This document shows positions 18,593 through 26,990 of a stretch of 63,683 bases of DNA, one piece after another (position 1 is the stretch's first letter; every line of letters starts with the position of its first letter). The notes below the pieces were generated by a model. The model was not told where the DNA came from. It saw only the letters and a program-made list of their open reading frames with translations, and searched no databases. The stretch covers positions 1 through 63,683 of the forward strand of contig JAFQEO010000025.1 in NCBI GenBank assembly GCA_017399005.1, written 5' to 3'. The translations under genes were made by a program, and so were the position numbers. The DNA comes from Peptococcaceae bacterium (lineage in GTDB: Bacteria; Bacillota; Peptococcia; Peptococcales; Peptococcaceae).

Positions 18593-19873
18593 ATGATTCA
18601 AATGGATTGCTGGGTACAGCCGAAGTTCACAGACTGGAAGCGGTATCAGCGGGAAATCACAGAGATTCACGAAAAACTGAATGATAAAGAGGATGCCTAT
18701 ATCGGCTGGGTGGACTGGCCTTTGCGTGTGGAGCAGGAACTGTTGCAGGATCTTTTAAACACTGCGGAGGAAATACGGCAGAAGTGTACGGCACTGGTGG
18801 TTATCGGCATTGGCGGTTCCTATTTAGGAGCGAAAGCGTGCATCGAACTTTTGCAGTCGCCGTTTTATAATGAGTATTATGCCGGTAAGCAGAAACGCCC
18901 GCGTATTTATTTTGCAGGGCATCATTTAAGTGCTATCTATTATCAGGAATTATTAGAGCGCTTACATGAGGAAGAGGTCTGCCTGTGTGTGATATCCAAA
19001 TCGGGCACAACGCTGGAGCCATCGATTGCGTTTGAAATTCTGCGTGGCTATATGCAGGAGCGTTATGGCATGGAGGAGGCGGCAAAACGCATATATGCCA
19101 TCACCGATGCATCTAAGGGAGCATTGCGTGCGGAGGCTAATGAACAGGGTTATAAAACCTTTGTGGTGCCCGATGATATTGGCGGGCGGTATTCGGTCTT
19201 AACACCGGTTGGGTTACTGCCTGTTGCAGTGGCTGGTATCGATATTGTATCCATGCTGCAGGGGGCTGCGGAAGCGTGCAGAGCTTACGATAATGCGGAT
19301 TTAACAGAAAATATCTGTTATCAGTACGGGCTTTTGCGTAATCTGCTGCAGCAGGATGGCAAGGTAATTGAAATCTTTGAGGTGTACGAAGGCCGGCTGC
19401 GCTATTTTACCGAATGGCTGAAGCAGCTTTTCGGCGAAAGCGAGTGCAAAGACGGTAAGGGGGTTATCCCTATGTCGATGCAGATGTCTACTGATTTACA
19501 CGCTATGGGGCAGTTTCTGCAGGATGGCCGCCAGATGTTTTTTGAAACCGTGCTGACCATTGAAACGATTCGCCGGGATGTGTCGCTGGAAGGCAGTGCA
19601 TATGCCGGGAGGGCGAAATCCATGCATGAACTGAATCAGATTGTGGAGAAAAGTGCCCGCAAAGCTCATCTGAAAAACAATACGCCGAATATCCGGTTAA
19701 CGGTCAGTGAACTGAGTGCAAAATCCTTCGGGTATATGGTGTACTTCTTTGAAAAAGCCTGTGCTGTGAGCTGTTATCTGACAGGGGTTAATCCGTTTGA
19801 TCAGCCCGGTGTAGAGGCATACAAAAGCAATATTAAAGCAGCATTGCGAGGAGAACCGCAGAACGAAACGTAA
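18593..19873 (+). CDS. pgi: glucose-6-phosphate isomerase
   Basis: The 426-residue enzyme interconverts glucose 6-phosphate and fructose 6-phosphate. It is the short bacterial form. Seen motifs are IGIGGSYLGAKA, the phosphate-binding SKSGTT, DIGGRYSVLTPVGLLP and the C-terminal GVNPFDQPGVEAYK with the catalytic Lys. No other glycolytic gene lies nearby. The next gene, an LCP ligase, starts 60 bases later and may share the transcript. Confidence 0.96.
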   Translation: MIQMDCWVQPKFTDWKRYQREITEIHEKLNDKEDAYIGWVDWPLRVEQELLQDLLNTAEEIRQKCTALVVIGIGGSYLGAKACIELLQSPFYNEYYAGKQKRPRIYFAGHHLSAIYYQELLERLHEEEVCLCVISKSGTTLEPSIAFEILRGYMQERYGMEEAAKRIYAITDASKGALRAEANEQGYKTFVVPDDIGGRYSVLTPVGLLPVAVAGIDIVSMLQGAAEACRAYDNADLTENICYQYGLLRNLLQQDGKVIEIFEVYEGRLRYFTEWLKQLFGESECKDGKGVIPMSMQMSTDLHAMGQFLQDGRQMFFETVLTIETIRRDVSLEGSAYAGRAKSMHELNQIVEKSARKAHLKNNTPNIRLTVSELSAKSFGYMVYFFEKACAVSCYLTGVNPFDQPGVEAYKSNIKAALRGEPQNET

Positions 19874-19933
19874 ACGGGCAGTTCTGATTAAACTAGAATG
19901 GTTTGTAAAAACCAGTATTAAGGAGGTGTTCGC

Positions 19934-21196
19934 ATGGAGGAACAGAAAATCCCCTCCCGCAGCGAACGACATAAGAAAAAGAAAAAAGAAAAGCCAAAGA
20001 AATCAGGCTTCTTTTTTAGTAAGATAGAGGAAGAACCGGAGCTGGAAGCTGAACCGGTGAAAAAAACAGCAGAAGTGACAGGCAGGGAATGGTATTTCAC
20101 TGCACCGTCGGAAGAAATAGTCGAACAGGCTGAATCTGACAAGGGAATGTTTGCGGAGCCAGATGCTGAAGAACGGGAACAGCAGGAACTGGAAACAACG
20201 GAAACTGTAGTGTCGAGACCGTATCGGGAACGGATTCAGGAAGAGCCGGCTGCAAAAGTCCGTAAAAAACGCCGTTCACTCCATCCGGCTGCAGGATTTC
20301 TGCTGCTGTTTCTGGTACTGATTGGCGGTGTGTGCTGTGGATATGCGGCGATGAATGCGATTCTGCCGCCGGTGGATGAGTACTATGCCAATAATGCAGA
20401 ACAGGAAATGCTGGATAATGTCAATGTACTGGTGCTGGGCTGTGATGAACGTGAAGGGGAAAGCGTGGCCAGAGCCGATGTAATTATCGTTGCTACGCTA
20501 CGACCGGGGGCAAAAGAAGCCTCTATGTTCTCGCTGCCGCGCGATACTCGTGTGGCTATTGAAGGTCATGGCCATGATAAAATCAATCATGCCATGAGTT
20601 ATGGCGGAATTCCGCTTGTACAGAGTTCGGTGGAAAATCTGCTGGGCATCAAGATTGACCATTATGTGAAAGTGAATTTTGACGGCTTTATCAATGTAAT
20701 TGATGCGCTGGGCGGCGTTAATATTGAAGTGCCAACTCGTATGTACAAACCGCTGGAAGCAATTGATCTTCTGCCGGGTTACCAGACTCTGGACGGTGCC
20801 GATGCGCTGGCTTTTGTGCGCTGGAGAGGTGACGGTACCGGGGATTATGGCCGTATTGAACGTCAGCAGCAGTTTATTACTGCACTGACTGAAAAAATTA
20901 AAGGTATGAGTATGTCGCAGGCGCTGGATGTAGTCAGTGCGGTTATGGACAGTATTGAAACTGATATGAGTGTGCGCCAGATGACCTCCTACGGTACAAC
21001 CGTGCTGGGCATGGGTACAGAAAGTATTAAAACCTACAGTTTTGTGGGCAGTGAATTGTGGCTGAACGGAGTGAACTATGTTGAGCCGGATATGACTGCT
21101 ATTGCAGATATTGTAAATAAAATGCAGCACGGTGAGCCGCAGCCAGAGGCTGTGCCGGAAGCAGATGGAACAACAGACGCAGTACAGAACCAGTAA
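19934..21196 (+). CDS. LytR-CpsA-Psr (LCP) family glycopolymer ligase
   Basis: The 420-residue protein has a long, charged cytoplasmic head (about 1-115, Lys-rich then Glu-rich), one membrane span (about 118-140) and an extracytoplasmic LCP domain (about 165-330). SLPRDTRV and DYGRIERQQQF carry the arginines that bind the polyprenyl pyrophosphate substrate. LCP enzymes attach teichoic-acid-like or capsular polymers to peptidoglycan. It overlaps nothing but sits 23 bases from the glycosyltransferase gene, which suggests a joint role. The head is unusually long for the family. Confidence 0.9.
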   Translation: MEEQKIPSRSERHKKKKKEKPKKSGFFFSKIEEEPELEAEPVKKTAEVTGREWYFTAPSEEIVEQAESDKGMFAEPDAEEREQQELETTETVVSRPYRERIQEEPAAKVRKKRRSLHPAAGFLLLFLVLIGGVCCGYAAMNAILPPVDEYYANNAEQEMLDNVNVLVLGCDEREGESVARADVIIVATLRPGAKEASMFSLPRDTRVAIEGHGHDKINHAMSYGGIPLVQSSVENLLGIKIDHYVKVNFDGFINVIDALGGVNIEVPTRMYKPLEAIDLLPGYQTLDGADALAFVRWRGDGTGDYGRIERQQQFITALTEKIKGMSMSQALDVVSAVMDSIETDMSVRQMTSYGTTVLGMGTESIKTYSFVGSELWLNGVNYVEPDMTAIADIVNKMQHGEPQPEAVPEADGTTDAVQNQ

Positions 21197-21219
21197 TGGT
21201 TCACGAGGAGGACGAAATT

Positions 21220-21951
21220 ATGGAAAATCGTTTAGATGTTTTAGGTGTTGGTATTGATAAAGTGACCAGCCAGCAGGCATTGGAGAAAATCGGTGAATTT
21301 ATTGCCAGCGGTCAGCCACATCAGATTGTAACCGCCAATGCGGAAATTATTTATCAGGCAAGCAAAAATGAAAAAATGCGGAATATCATCAATAATGCAC
21401 AGATGGTAACTGCTGATGGCTCTGGTGTAGTGTGGGCCAGCCGCCAGCTGGGAGAACCTCTGGAACAGCGCGTAACTGGTATTGACCTGGTAAACAGCAT
21501 CTGTGAACAGTCGGCAAAAGATAAATGGAAAATTTATATTCTGGGTTCTGCGCCGGGTGTAGCTGCGACTGCTGCAGTCAATATCCGTGATAAATTCCCG
21601 GGCTGCAACATTGTGGGCACACATCACGGTTATTTTAACGCAAAAGAGGAAAAACAGATTCTGGCGGAACTGGAACAGCTGAAACCGGATGTACTGTTTG
21701 TAGCACTGGGTGCACCAAAACAGGAATACTGGATTGCCGACCATCTGGCTGATTTAGGAATTCCGGTAGGTATGGGCATCGGCGGCAGTATGGATGTACT
21801 GTCAGGCAATGTAAAACGTGCACCAAAATGGATGCAGAAAATGAGCCTGGAATGGCTGTATCGTTTAGTCATCCAGCCAACTCGCTTTAAACGTGTTCTG
21901 GCGTTGCCGAAGTTCATGCTGGCAGTCAAAAAACAGGCAAAACAGAAATAA
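21220..21951 (+). CDS. tagA: WecG/TagA/CpsF family glycosyltransferase
   Basis: This 243-residue GT26 enzyme probably transfers ManNAc (or a derivative) from UDP to a lipid-linked GlcNAc on the cytoplasmic side. Hallmarks are TANAEIIYQASKN, ADGSGVVWASRQLG, the FVALGAPKQEYWI motif and GIGGSMDVLSG. The start at 21220 lies eight bases after GAGGAGG; an upstream ATG at 21196 overlaps the previous stop and has no ribosome site. WecB (1918) would supply the donor and the LCP protein next door could attach the finished polymer. Confidence 0.88.
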   Translation: MENRLDVLGVGIDKVTSQQALEKIGEFIASGQPHQIVTANAEIIYQASKNEKMRNIINNAQMVTADGSGVVWASRQLGEPLEQRVTGIDLVNSICEQSAKDKWKIYILGSAPGVAATAAVNIRDKFPGCNIVGTHHGYFNAKEEKQILAELEQLKPDVLFVALGAPKQEYWIADHLADLGIPVGMGIGGSMDVLSGNVKRAPKWMQKMSLEWLYRLVIQPTRFKRVLALPKFMLAVKKQAKQK

Positions 21952-21966
21952 ATATGGGGATTTGTT

Positions 21967-21999
21967 AAAACGCAGATAGTATGTCTGCGTTTTATTTTT
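21967..21999 (+). terminator. terminator after tagA
   Basis: A 10-bp stem (AAAACGCAGA / TCTGCGTTTT) with a seven-base loop is followed by ATTTTTG. Confidence 0.85.
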
Positions 22000-22068
22000 G
22001 CCCGATTCATTGACATAACTTTGAATTTCATGTAAAATATATAGGCAACAATCACGAAGGAGTGCGCT

Positions 22069-22536
22069 ATGACGGCTGAGGAACATCTTTTTTTTATGGA
22101 AGAGGCAATTAAAGAGGCGGAAAAAGCGGCGGCTATCGGTGAAGTGCCGATTGGTGCAGTGGTTGTTTGCAACGGTGAAATTGTGGGCCGGGGGCATAAT
22201 CTGCGGGAACGGGATAATGACCCGACAGCGCATGCAGAAATCTGTGCGCTCAGAGAGGCTGGCAGAACGCTGGGCACCTGGCGGCTAGAACATTGTGTGT
22301 TGTATGTGACGATGGAACCGTGCCCGATGTGCTGCGGGGCACTTATCAACAGTCGTGTTGATACGGTTGTGTTTGGCGCCAGTGAACCGAAATTCGGGTC
22401 AGCGGGCAGTCAGTTGAATCTGTTGCAGTTTCCGGGTTTTAACCACAATGTGCACATTGTCGGGCCGATTGCGCAGGAACGGTGCAGTCAGCTGATGAAA
22501 GATTTCTTTGCACAGCTGCGCCGGAAAAAATCATAG
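22069..22536 (+). CDS. tadA: tRNA-specific adenosine deaminase
   Basis: TadA converts A34 to inosine in tRNA-Arg(ACG). The zinc site is seen in HAEICAL and PCPMCCGAL, and the 155-residue length is normal. Its substrate tRNA-Arg(ACG) is encoded 2.2 kb downstream at 24780. The start follows GAAGGAG. A tRNA-Ser gene begins nine bases after the stop. Confidence 0.92.
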   Translation: MTAEEHLFFMEEAIKEAEKAAAIGEVPIGAVVVCNGEIVGRGHNLRERDNDPTAHAEICALREAGRTLGTWRLEHCVLYVTMEPCPMCCGALINSRVDTVVFGASEPKFGSAGSQLNLLQFPGFNHNVHIVGPIAQERCSQLMKDFFAQLRRKKS

Positions 22537-22545
22537 AGGCATCGT

Positions 22546-22633
22546 GGAGATGTACCCAAGTGGCTGAAGGGTCCGCACTCGAAATGCGGTAGGCCGGGCA
22601 ACTGGCGCGAGAGTTCAAATCTCTCCATCTCCG
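22546..22633 (+). tRNA. tRNA-Ser (anticodon CGA)
   Basis: The acceptor stem GGAGATG pairs with CATCTCC. The anticodon loop CTCGAAA between CCGCA and TGCGG gives CGA. The long variable arm and the T-arm GAGAG-TTCAAAT-CTCTC confirm a class II serine tRNA. No CCA is encoded. It may be co-transcribed with tadA. Confidence 0.95.
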
Positions 22634-22643
22634 TGCTATACAG

Positions 22644-22678
22644 GACAGTTCGTTTTATAATAACGGGCTGTCTTTTTC
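22644..22678 (+). terminator. terminator after tRNA-Ser(CGA)
   Basis: GACAGTTCGTT pairs with AACGGGCTGTC, including two G-T pairs, followed by TTTTTC. Confidence 0.75.
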
Positions 22679-22698
22679 TTTACCGAAATAGAAAACTA

Positions 22699-22750
22699 CA
22701 AAAAACAGGGAACCGGCATGGTGCTAGTATCTTTTGCCAGGTTCCCTGTT
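22699..22750 (-). terminator. terminator of the ABC-F gene
   Basis: A 10-bp stem (ACAGGGAACC / GGTTCCCTGT) with a 25-base loop is followed on the minus strand by TTTTTTG. Confidence 0.75.
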
Positions 22751-22763
22751 CTGTTATGTGTTC

Positions 22764-24662
22764 TTATTTCTGCTGTGCAATCTGTTCCGCTTTTTCCATC
22801 AGATATTCCCAGCGTTCCATTTTTTCCATAAGCTGATTTTCCAGTGCTTCTTTAATTTTTCCAATTTCGTTCAGCTTCACAAAGTCTGTGCTGTTGGCAG
22901 CCATATCGGCATCGCACTGGGCAATTTTTGTTTCTAAAGCTTCGATATCTGCCTCGATGGTTTCATAATCTTTGGCTTCCTGATAGCTGAATTTCAGCTT
23001 CTGGCTGCGCTGACGGGTATCTGCTTTCTTTTCTTTTTCAACTGGTACGGTTTCTTCTGGAGCTTCCAGCTGTTTGCGTTCTGCATAATCGCTGTAATTC
23101 CCGGTATGAATATCTACACGGCCATTGCCTTCAAATGCAAAGATGCGCTGTGCAATGCGGTCCAGAAAATAGCGGTCATGACTTACGGCAATTACCGGTC
23201 CGGAGAAATGGTCGATGAAATCCTCCAGAATCTGCAGTGTCTGAATATCCAGGTCGTTGGTCGGTTCGTCCAGCAGCAGAACATTAACATCATCCATTAG
23301 AACTCCCAGCAGATAGAGGCGGCGTTTTTCCCCGCCTGAGAGATTGCGAATCAGGGAGTGCTGCTGTGCTCCGCTGAACAGAAACCGCTCCAGCATTCGG
23401 GCTGCGGAAATCAGAGAGCCGTCGCTGCTGTGAATGTATTCTCCTTTTTCACGGATGTAATCAATAACGCGCATATCCAGCGGCAGTTCGCTGTTATCCT
23501 GTGTATAGTAACCGATGCGTACAGTATCACCCCACACAACGGAGCCGCTGTCGTAAGGCATATCTTTGCCGAGGATATTCAGCAGTGTGGATTTGCCGAG
23601 CCCGTTGTTGCCGATAATCCCGATACGGTCATCGCGTACCACAGCGTAGGTGAGGTCGGCAATGCAGATTTTGTCGTCAAATGTTTTGCGCAGATGGTCC
23701 ATTTCGATAATTTTTTTCCCTAGACGGGAATGCTGCAGGGAGATTTCCATTTTATCCTCATGCTGTGAGGTGAGGGAATCCTCTAGCTCATAAAATCGTT
23801 CAATACGGGCTTTCTGTTTGGTGCGACGCGCTTCGACCCCTTTGCGCATCCAGGCAAGTTCCTGTTTATACAGGGCGTGAGCTTTCTCCTGTATGCGGCG
23901 TTCACTTTCTTCACGCTGGGTCTTCAGTTCCAGAAAGGTTTCATAATTACCTTCATAAGAGTACAGTTTTGCATTGGATAACTCCAGAATCCGGTTAGTC
24001 ACACGATCCAGAAAATAACGGTCATGAGTTACCATTAAGAGGGCACAGTTTTTGGCTTTTAAATGCTGTTCCAGAAACTCGATAGCATCATTATCCAGAT
24101 GGTTGGTCGGTTCGTCCAGAATCAGCAGATTGCATGGGCGAATCAATGCACCTGCCAGAGCAATTCGTTTTCGCTGGCCACCGGATAACGAGGAGACTTT
24201 TGCCGAGAAATCGTGAATTCCCAGTTTATTTAAAATAGCTTTGGCTTCACTTTCCAGCTGCCATGCGTTCTGCTCATCCATCTGAGCACTCAAATCCAGA
24301 AGCTGCTGTGTCAGTTTGTCGTTAGACGGGTCACGTTCTAAAGCATCCAGTGTCTGTTCATAGTGGCGCAGCACTTTCATGAAAGGCGACTCTCCGCGGA
24401 AAATCTGCTGCAGTACGGTAGCATTTTCGTCAAACACCGGATGCTGAGGCAGATATTCCAGAACTAACTGATTGGATGTCTGGATTTCCCCTTCGTCGGC
24501 CTGAGCCATGCCGGCCAGGATTTTCAACAAGGTGGATTTGCCGGTACCGTTGACACCCAGCAGACCGATTTTGTCGTTAGAGTCAATATTTACGGATATA
24601 TGATCAAAAATAATTTTCAAGCCGTGTGTTTTACACAAATCAGTTGCGGCAAGTAGTAGCAT
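22764..24662 (-). CDS. ABC-F family ATPase (Uup-like)
   Basis: The 632-residue soluble protein has two ATP-binding cassettes: Walker A GVNGTGKST (about residue 38) and GNNGLGKST (about 350), signature LSGGQRKR and LSGGEKRR, and Walker B LLILDEPTNHLD and VLLLDEPTNDLD. Between them is the charged P-site linker (about 240-310). The C-terminal 90 residues form a coiled coil, which fits the Uup branch. ABC-F proteins act on the ribosome, rescuing stalled or resistant states; no membrane part is present. It is a single-gene unit. Confidence 0.9.
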   Translation of the reverse strand: MLLLAATDLCKTHGLKIIFDHISVNIDSNDKIGLLGVNGTGKSTLLKILAGMAQADEGEIQTSNQLVLEYLPQHPVFDENATVLQQIFRGESPFMKVLRHYEQTLDALERDPSNDKLTQQLLDLSAQMDEQNAWQLESEAKAILNKLGIHDFSAKVSSLSGGQRKRIALAGALIRPCNLLILDEPTNHLDNDAIEFLEQHLKAKNCALLMVTHDRYFLDRVTNRILELSNAKLYSYEGNYETFLELKTQREESERRIQEKAHALYKQELAWMRKGVEARRTKQKARIERFYELEDSLTSQHEDKMEISLQHSRLGKKIIEMDHLRKTFDDKICIADLTYAVVRDDRIGIIGNNGLGKSTLLNILGKDMPYDSGSVVWGDTVRIGYYTQDNSELPLDMRVIDYIREKGEYIHSSDGSLISAARMLERFLFSGAQQHSLIRNLSGGEKRRLYLLGVLMDDVNVLLLDEPTNDLDIQTLQILEDFIDHFSGPVIAVSHDRYFLDRIAQRIFAFEGNGRVDIHTGNYSDYAERKQLEAPEETVPVEKEKKADTRQRSQKLKFSYQEAKDYETIEADIEALETKIAQCDADMAANSTDFVKLNEIGKIKEALENQLMEKMERWEYLMEKAEQIAQQK

Positions 24663-24740
24663 AACAATCGTTCCTTTCCGGAGATGTTGTGATTCAATTA
24701 TCAGAACACTACCATTTTATCGGATAAAGCGCCATCAGAC

Positions 24741-24776
24741 AATAAAAAAAGCTGTATTTCTAATGAAATACAGCTT
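24741..24776 (-). terminator. terminator of the tRNA cluster
   Basis: A 12-bp perfect stem (AAGCTGTATTTC / GAAATACAGCTT) with a TAAT loop is followed on the minus strand by TTTTTTATT. Confidence 0.9.
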
Positions 24777-24779
24777 AGA

Positions 24780-24853
24780 TGCGCCAGAAGGGATTCGAAC
24801 CCCTGACCTTTTGGTTCGTAGCCAAACACTCTATCCAACTGAGCTACTGGCGC
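24780..24853 (-). tRNA. tRNA-Arg (anticodon ACG)
   Basis: On the minus strand the acceptor GCGCCAG pairs with CTGGCGC, the anticodon loop is CTACGAA and the T-arm contains GGTTCGAATCC. A34 is the target of TadA. It is the last of three tRNAs in one transcript. No CCA is encoded. Confidence 0.96.
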
Positions 24854-24861
24854 ATATGAAA

Positions 24862-24950
24862 CGGAGAGAATGGGATTTGAACCCATGATGCAGTTTGACC
24901 CGCATACTCCCTTAGCAGGGGAGCGCCTTCGGCCTCTCGGCCATCTCTCC
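24862..24950 (-). tRNA. tRNA-Ser (anticodon GCT)
   Basis: The acceptor GGAGAGA pairs with TCTCTCC, the anticodon loop CTGCTAA gives GCT, and a long variable arm is present. It is the middle gene of the minus-strand tRNA cluster. Confidence 0.95.
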
Positions 24951-25041
24951 TCGTACCAACTCCGTTAGTATATCATACGAGAAAAGAAATGTCCAGACTT
25001 TTTTTGAAAAAATCTCAAAAAATTTTGGATAATGAAGGAAA

Positions 25042-25129
25042 CGGAGAGGGTGGGATTCGAACCCACGGAACCCGGCAAGAGTTCAACGGTTTTCAAGACC
25101 GCCTCCTTAAACCGCTCGGACACCCCTCC
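25042..25129 (-). tRNA. tRNA-Ser (anticodon TGA)
   Basis: The acceptor GGAGGGG pairs with CCTCTCC (one G-T). The anticodon loop CTTGAAA gives TGA. The variable arm is long. It is the first gene of the cluster, just behind a consensus-like promoter. Confidence 0.95.
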
Positions 25130-25141
25130 AGAACAGTCTTA

Positions 25142-25170
25142 ATTCTAACAGGAAACAGAATCCTTGTCAA
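25142..25170 (-). promoter_or_regulatory. promoter of the tRNA Ser-Ser-Arg cluster
   Basis: On the minus strand a perfect TTGACA (25170-25165) and TAGAAT (25147-25142) have a 17-base spacer. Confidence 0.7.
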
Positions 25171-25399
25171 GAATCAGAAGGTGCGGCTGGATATAGGGAA
25201 AAAGCGGAATTTAGATATATAAAAGATTTTGAGAGGTTGTTATCATAAAAATAATAGGAAATAATGCAAAGTGGTTGTAACAGTCAAAAGGAGTGGAAAA
25301 GCTGGTTCGTTTGTGGTAAACTTACAGGCAGAGGATGTGTTTTTTTCTGTCGGTAAAAAACTGATGGAAAAACGAGTGGCATTACTATAGGAGAATACA

Positions 25400-26236
25400 A
25401 TGAACAGAAAATGGATAAAAAATATACTGACCATCTTTTTTCTGGTGATTTTTGTGTATGCGGCCGGGAATCTATTGCTCATCTGGCAGGAGTATCGGGC
25501 CAGCGAGGAGTTGTATCAGCAGGCACAGGAAGAGTTTATTACTGAGGTGGAAGTGATTGAAGTAATTGAGGAGGCAGAGCCTGTTACAAGCCCGACATTT
25601 ACAATTGATTTTAATCAGTTGGAACAGGTAAACAGCGAAGTAAACGGATGGATCTGGATTTATGATACAGTGGTAAATTATCCGCTGGTGCATAGCGGAC
25701 AGAATAACGATGCGTATTTGCATAAAACCTATGACGGCACGTATAACAGTTCCGGTAGCATCTTTATGGATTATCGGAATGCCGGAGATTATTCTGATGC
25801 CAATACGGTGATTTACGGGCATAACATGAAAAACGGGAAAATGTTTGCCGTGCTGAAAAAATTCGGCAATCAGGGGTTTTATGATGCCCATCCGGAATTC
25901 TATATCATGACACCGGAAGGGAATCGCCGCTATGAAATAATTTCAGCGTTTCAGACAGATGCGCTGAGCAATATCTATGACCGGAATTTTGTCAGCCGGG
26001 AAGCGAAAGAAAAATGGCTGAATAAAGTGCTTCGCAGTTCGGCAATTCTTTCGCCATTTACTGCTACGGCGGATGATTCCTTTGTAACATTGTCTACCTG
26101 CGTATCCGGTGATAATTATCGCGCCCGGTTTGTAATTATTGGTCGTCTGGCAGAAACGGAGCCAGTTTATGCAGAAGAAATTCCAACCGTGGAAGCAGGA
26201 GAAATATCTGAACAAACAGAAATGAATGGCGAATAA
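25400..26236 (+). CDS. srtB: class B sortase
   Basis: The 278-residue transpeptidase has an N-terminal membrane anchor (about 9-29) and the SrtB catalytic triad: His141 in VIYGHNMKNGKMF, Cys234 in VTLSTCVSG and an Arg (241 or 243) in YRARFVIIGRL. The acidic linker (45-61) and C-terminal acidic tail are odd additions. Sortases fix proteins to peptidoglycan, or build pili, by cutting an LPXTG- or NPQTN-like motif. No obvious substrate is encoded in the window. Sortases are uncommon in diderm bacteria. A lipoprotein gene follows 19 bases later and is probably co-transcribed. Confidence 0.88.
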   Translation: MNRKWIKNILTIFFLVIFVYAAGNLLLIWQEYRASEELYQQAQEEFITEVEVIEVIEEAEPVTSPTFTIDFNQLEQVNSEVNGWIWIYDTVVNYPLVHSGQNNDAYLHKTYDGTYNSSGSIFMDYRNAGDYSDANTVIYGHNMKNGKMFAVLKKFGNQGFYDAHPEFYIMTPEGNRRYEIISAFQTDALSNIYDRNFVSREAKEKWLNKVLRSSAILSPFTATADDSFVTLSTCVSGDNYRARFVIIGRLAETEPVYAEEIPTVEAGEISEQTEMNGE

Positions 26237-26255
26237 ACAAAATGAGGTGACAGAT

Positions 26256-26921
26256 ATGAAGTTTGGTATGAGATTAGGCAGTGTGAGAAGAATCGCAGGG
26301 CTTCTGCTGATTCTGATAGCTCTGCTTGTAACAGGCTGCGGGGGCGAGTCTGTGGCACTGGATTCTGTAGATGTTGAAATGCATCAGGAAAGCTGCATGG
26401 CTGGTGATGTAAGCGTTGAGCTTTCCTATCCGGTGGTGTCTTCCTCTGAGGATGCTGGTCAGTTGGTTGAAAAACTGAATCAGCAGTTCCGGAATGATGC
26501 AGAAGATTTTGTAAATCTGGTAGCGGAACAGTATGCTGATGCACAGGCAAACGAAAGTTTCTCTTATCAGGCAGATGTGCTGTACAATCAGGATGGTATG
26601 ATTTCGGTTGTGCAGGGGCAGCGCTGCGGGGATGATTATTTCCAGTATGCGGCGACTTACAGTCTGACAGATGGGGAAAAAATGACACTGGGTGAACTGA
26701 TGGACATGAAAGAGGAGAAAGCGGAAGAAGCTGTTATTAAACAGTTTGGCGGTATCATTCAGTCTTATCCGGATGCATTCCATGCTGATGCAGCTGAATA
26801 TGTGAACAGTCATATTGATGAAGTACAGTATTACCGTTACAGCGAAGGGCTGGGAGTATTCTTCCCGGTAGGTACAATCGCTGATGCCGAAATGGGCGTA
26901 CAGGAAATGGTGATGCAGTAA
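26256..26921 (+). CDS. lipoprotein with DUF3298/DUF4163-like domain
   Basis: The 221-residue protein has a lipobox LVTGC near residue 27, so it is probably lipid-anchored. The rest resembles the DUF4163-DUF3298 (RsiV-type) arrangement: an N-terminal region with VSVELSYPVV, then TYSLTDGEKMTLGELMD and a C-terminal GVFFPVGTIADAEMG. In RsiV this fold binds lysozyme; here the role is unknown. The start at 26256 follows GAGGTGA. It is probably co-transcribed with the sortase gene. Confidence 0.7.
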   Translation: MKFGMRLGSVRRIAGLLLILIALLVTGCGGESVALDSVDVEMHQESCMAGDVSVELSYPVVSSSEDAGQLVEKLNQQFRNDAEDFVNLVAEQYADAQANESFSYQADVLYNQDGMISVVQGQRCGDDYFQYAATYSLTDGEKMTLGELMDMKEEKAEEAVIKQFGGIIQSYPDAFHADAAEYVNSHIDEVQYYRYSEGLGVFFPVGTIADAEMGVQEMVMQ

Positions 26922-26926
26922 AAGCA

Positions 26927-26964
26927 AAAGGCGAAAGGTATGATTTATACCTTTCGCCTTTTCT
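26927..26964. terminator. bidirectional terminator between lipoprotein gene and htpG
   Basis: A stem of about 14 bp (AAAGGCGAAAGGTA / TACCTTTCGCCTTT) has T-rich tracts on both strands, serving the convergent genes. Confidence 0.88.
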
Positions 26965-26990
26965 TTATGGTAATGTGTATGGAATATGGC

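Noticed and set aside
20498..21130. 210-residue minus-strand reading frame inside the LCP gene.
   Set aside because: Cys/His-rich random-looking product opposite a clear gene, with no start signals.
24701..24886. Reading frame containing PVAQLDRVFGYEPKGQGFESL on the minus strand.
   Set aside because: It is a translation of the tRNA-Arg and neighbouring tRNA sequence, a known false annotation.
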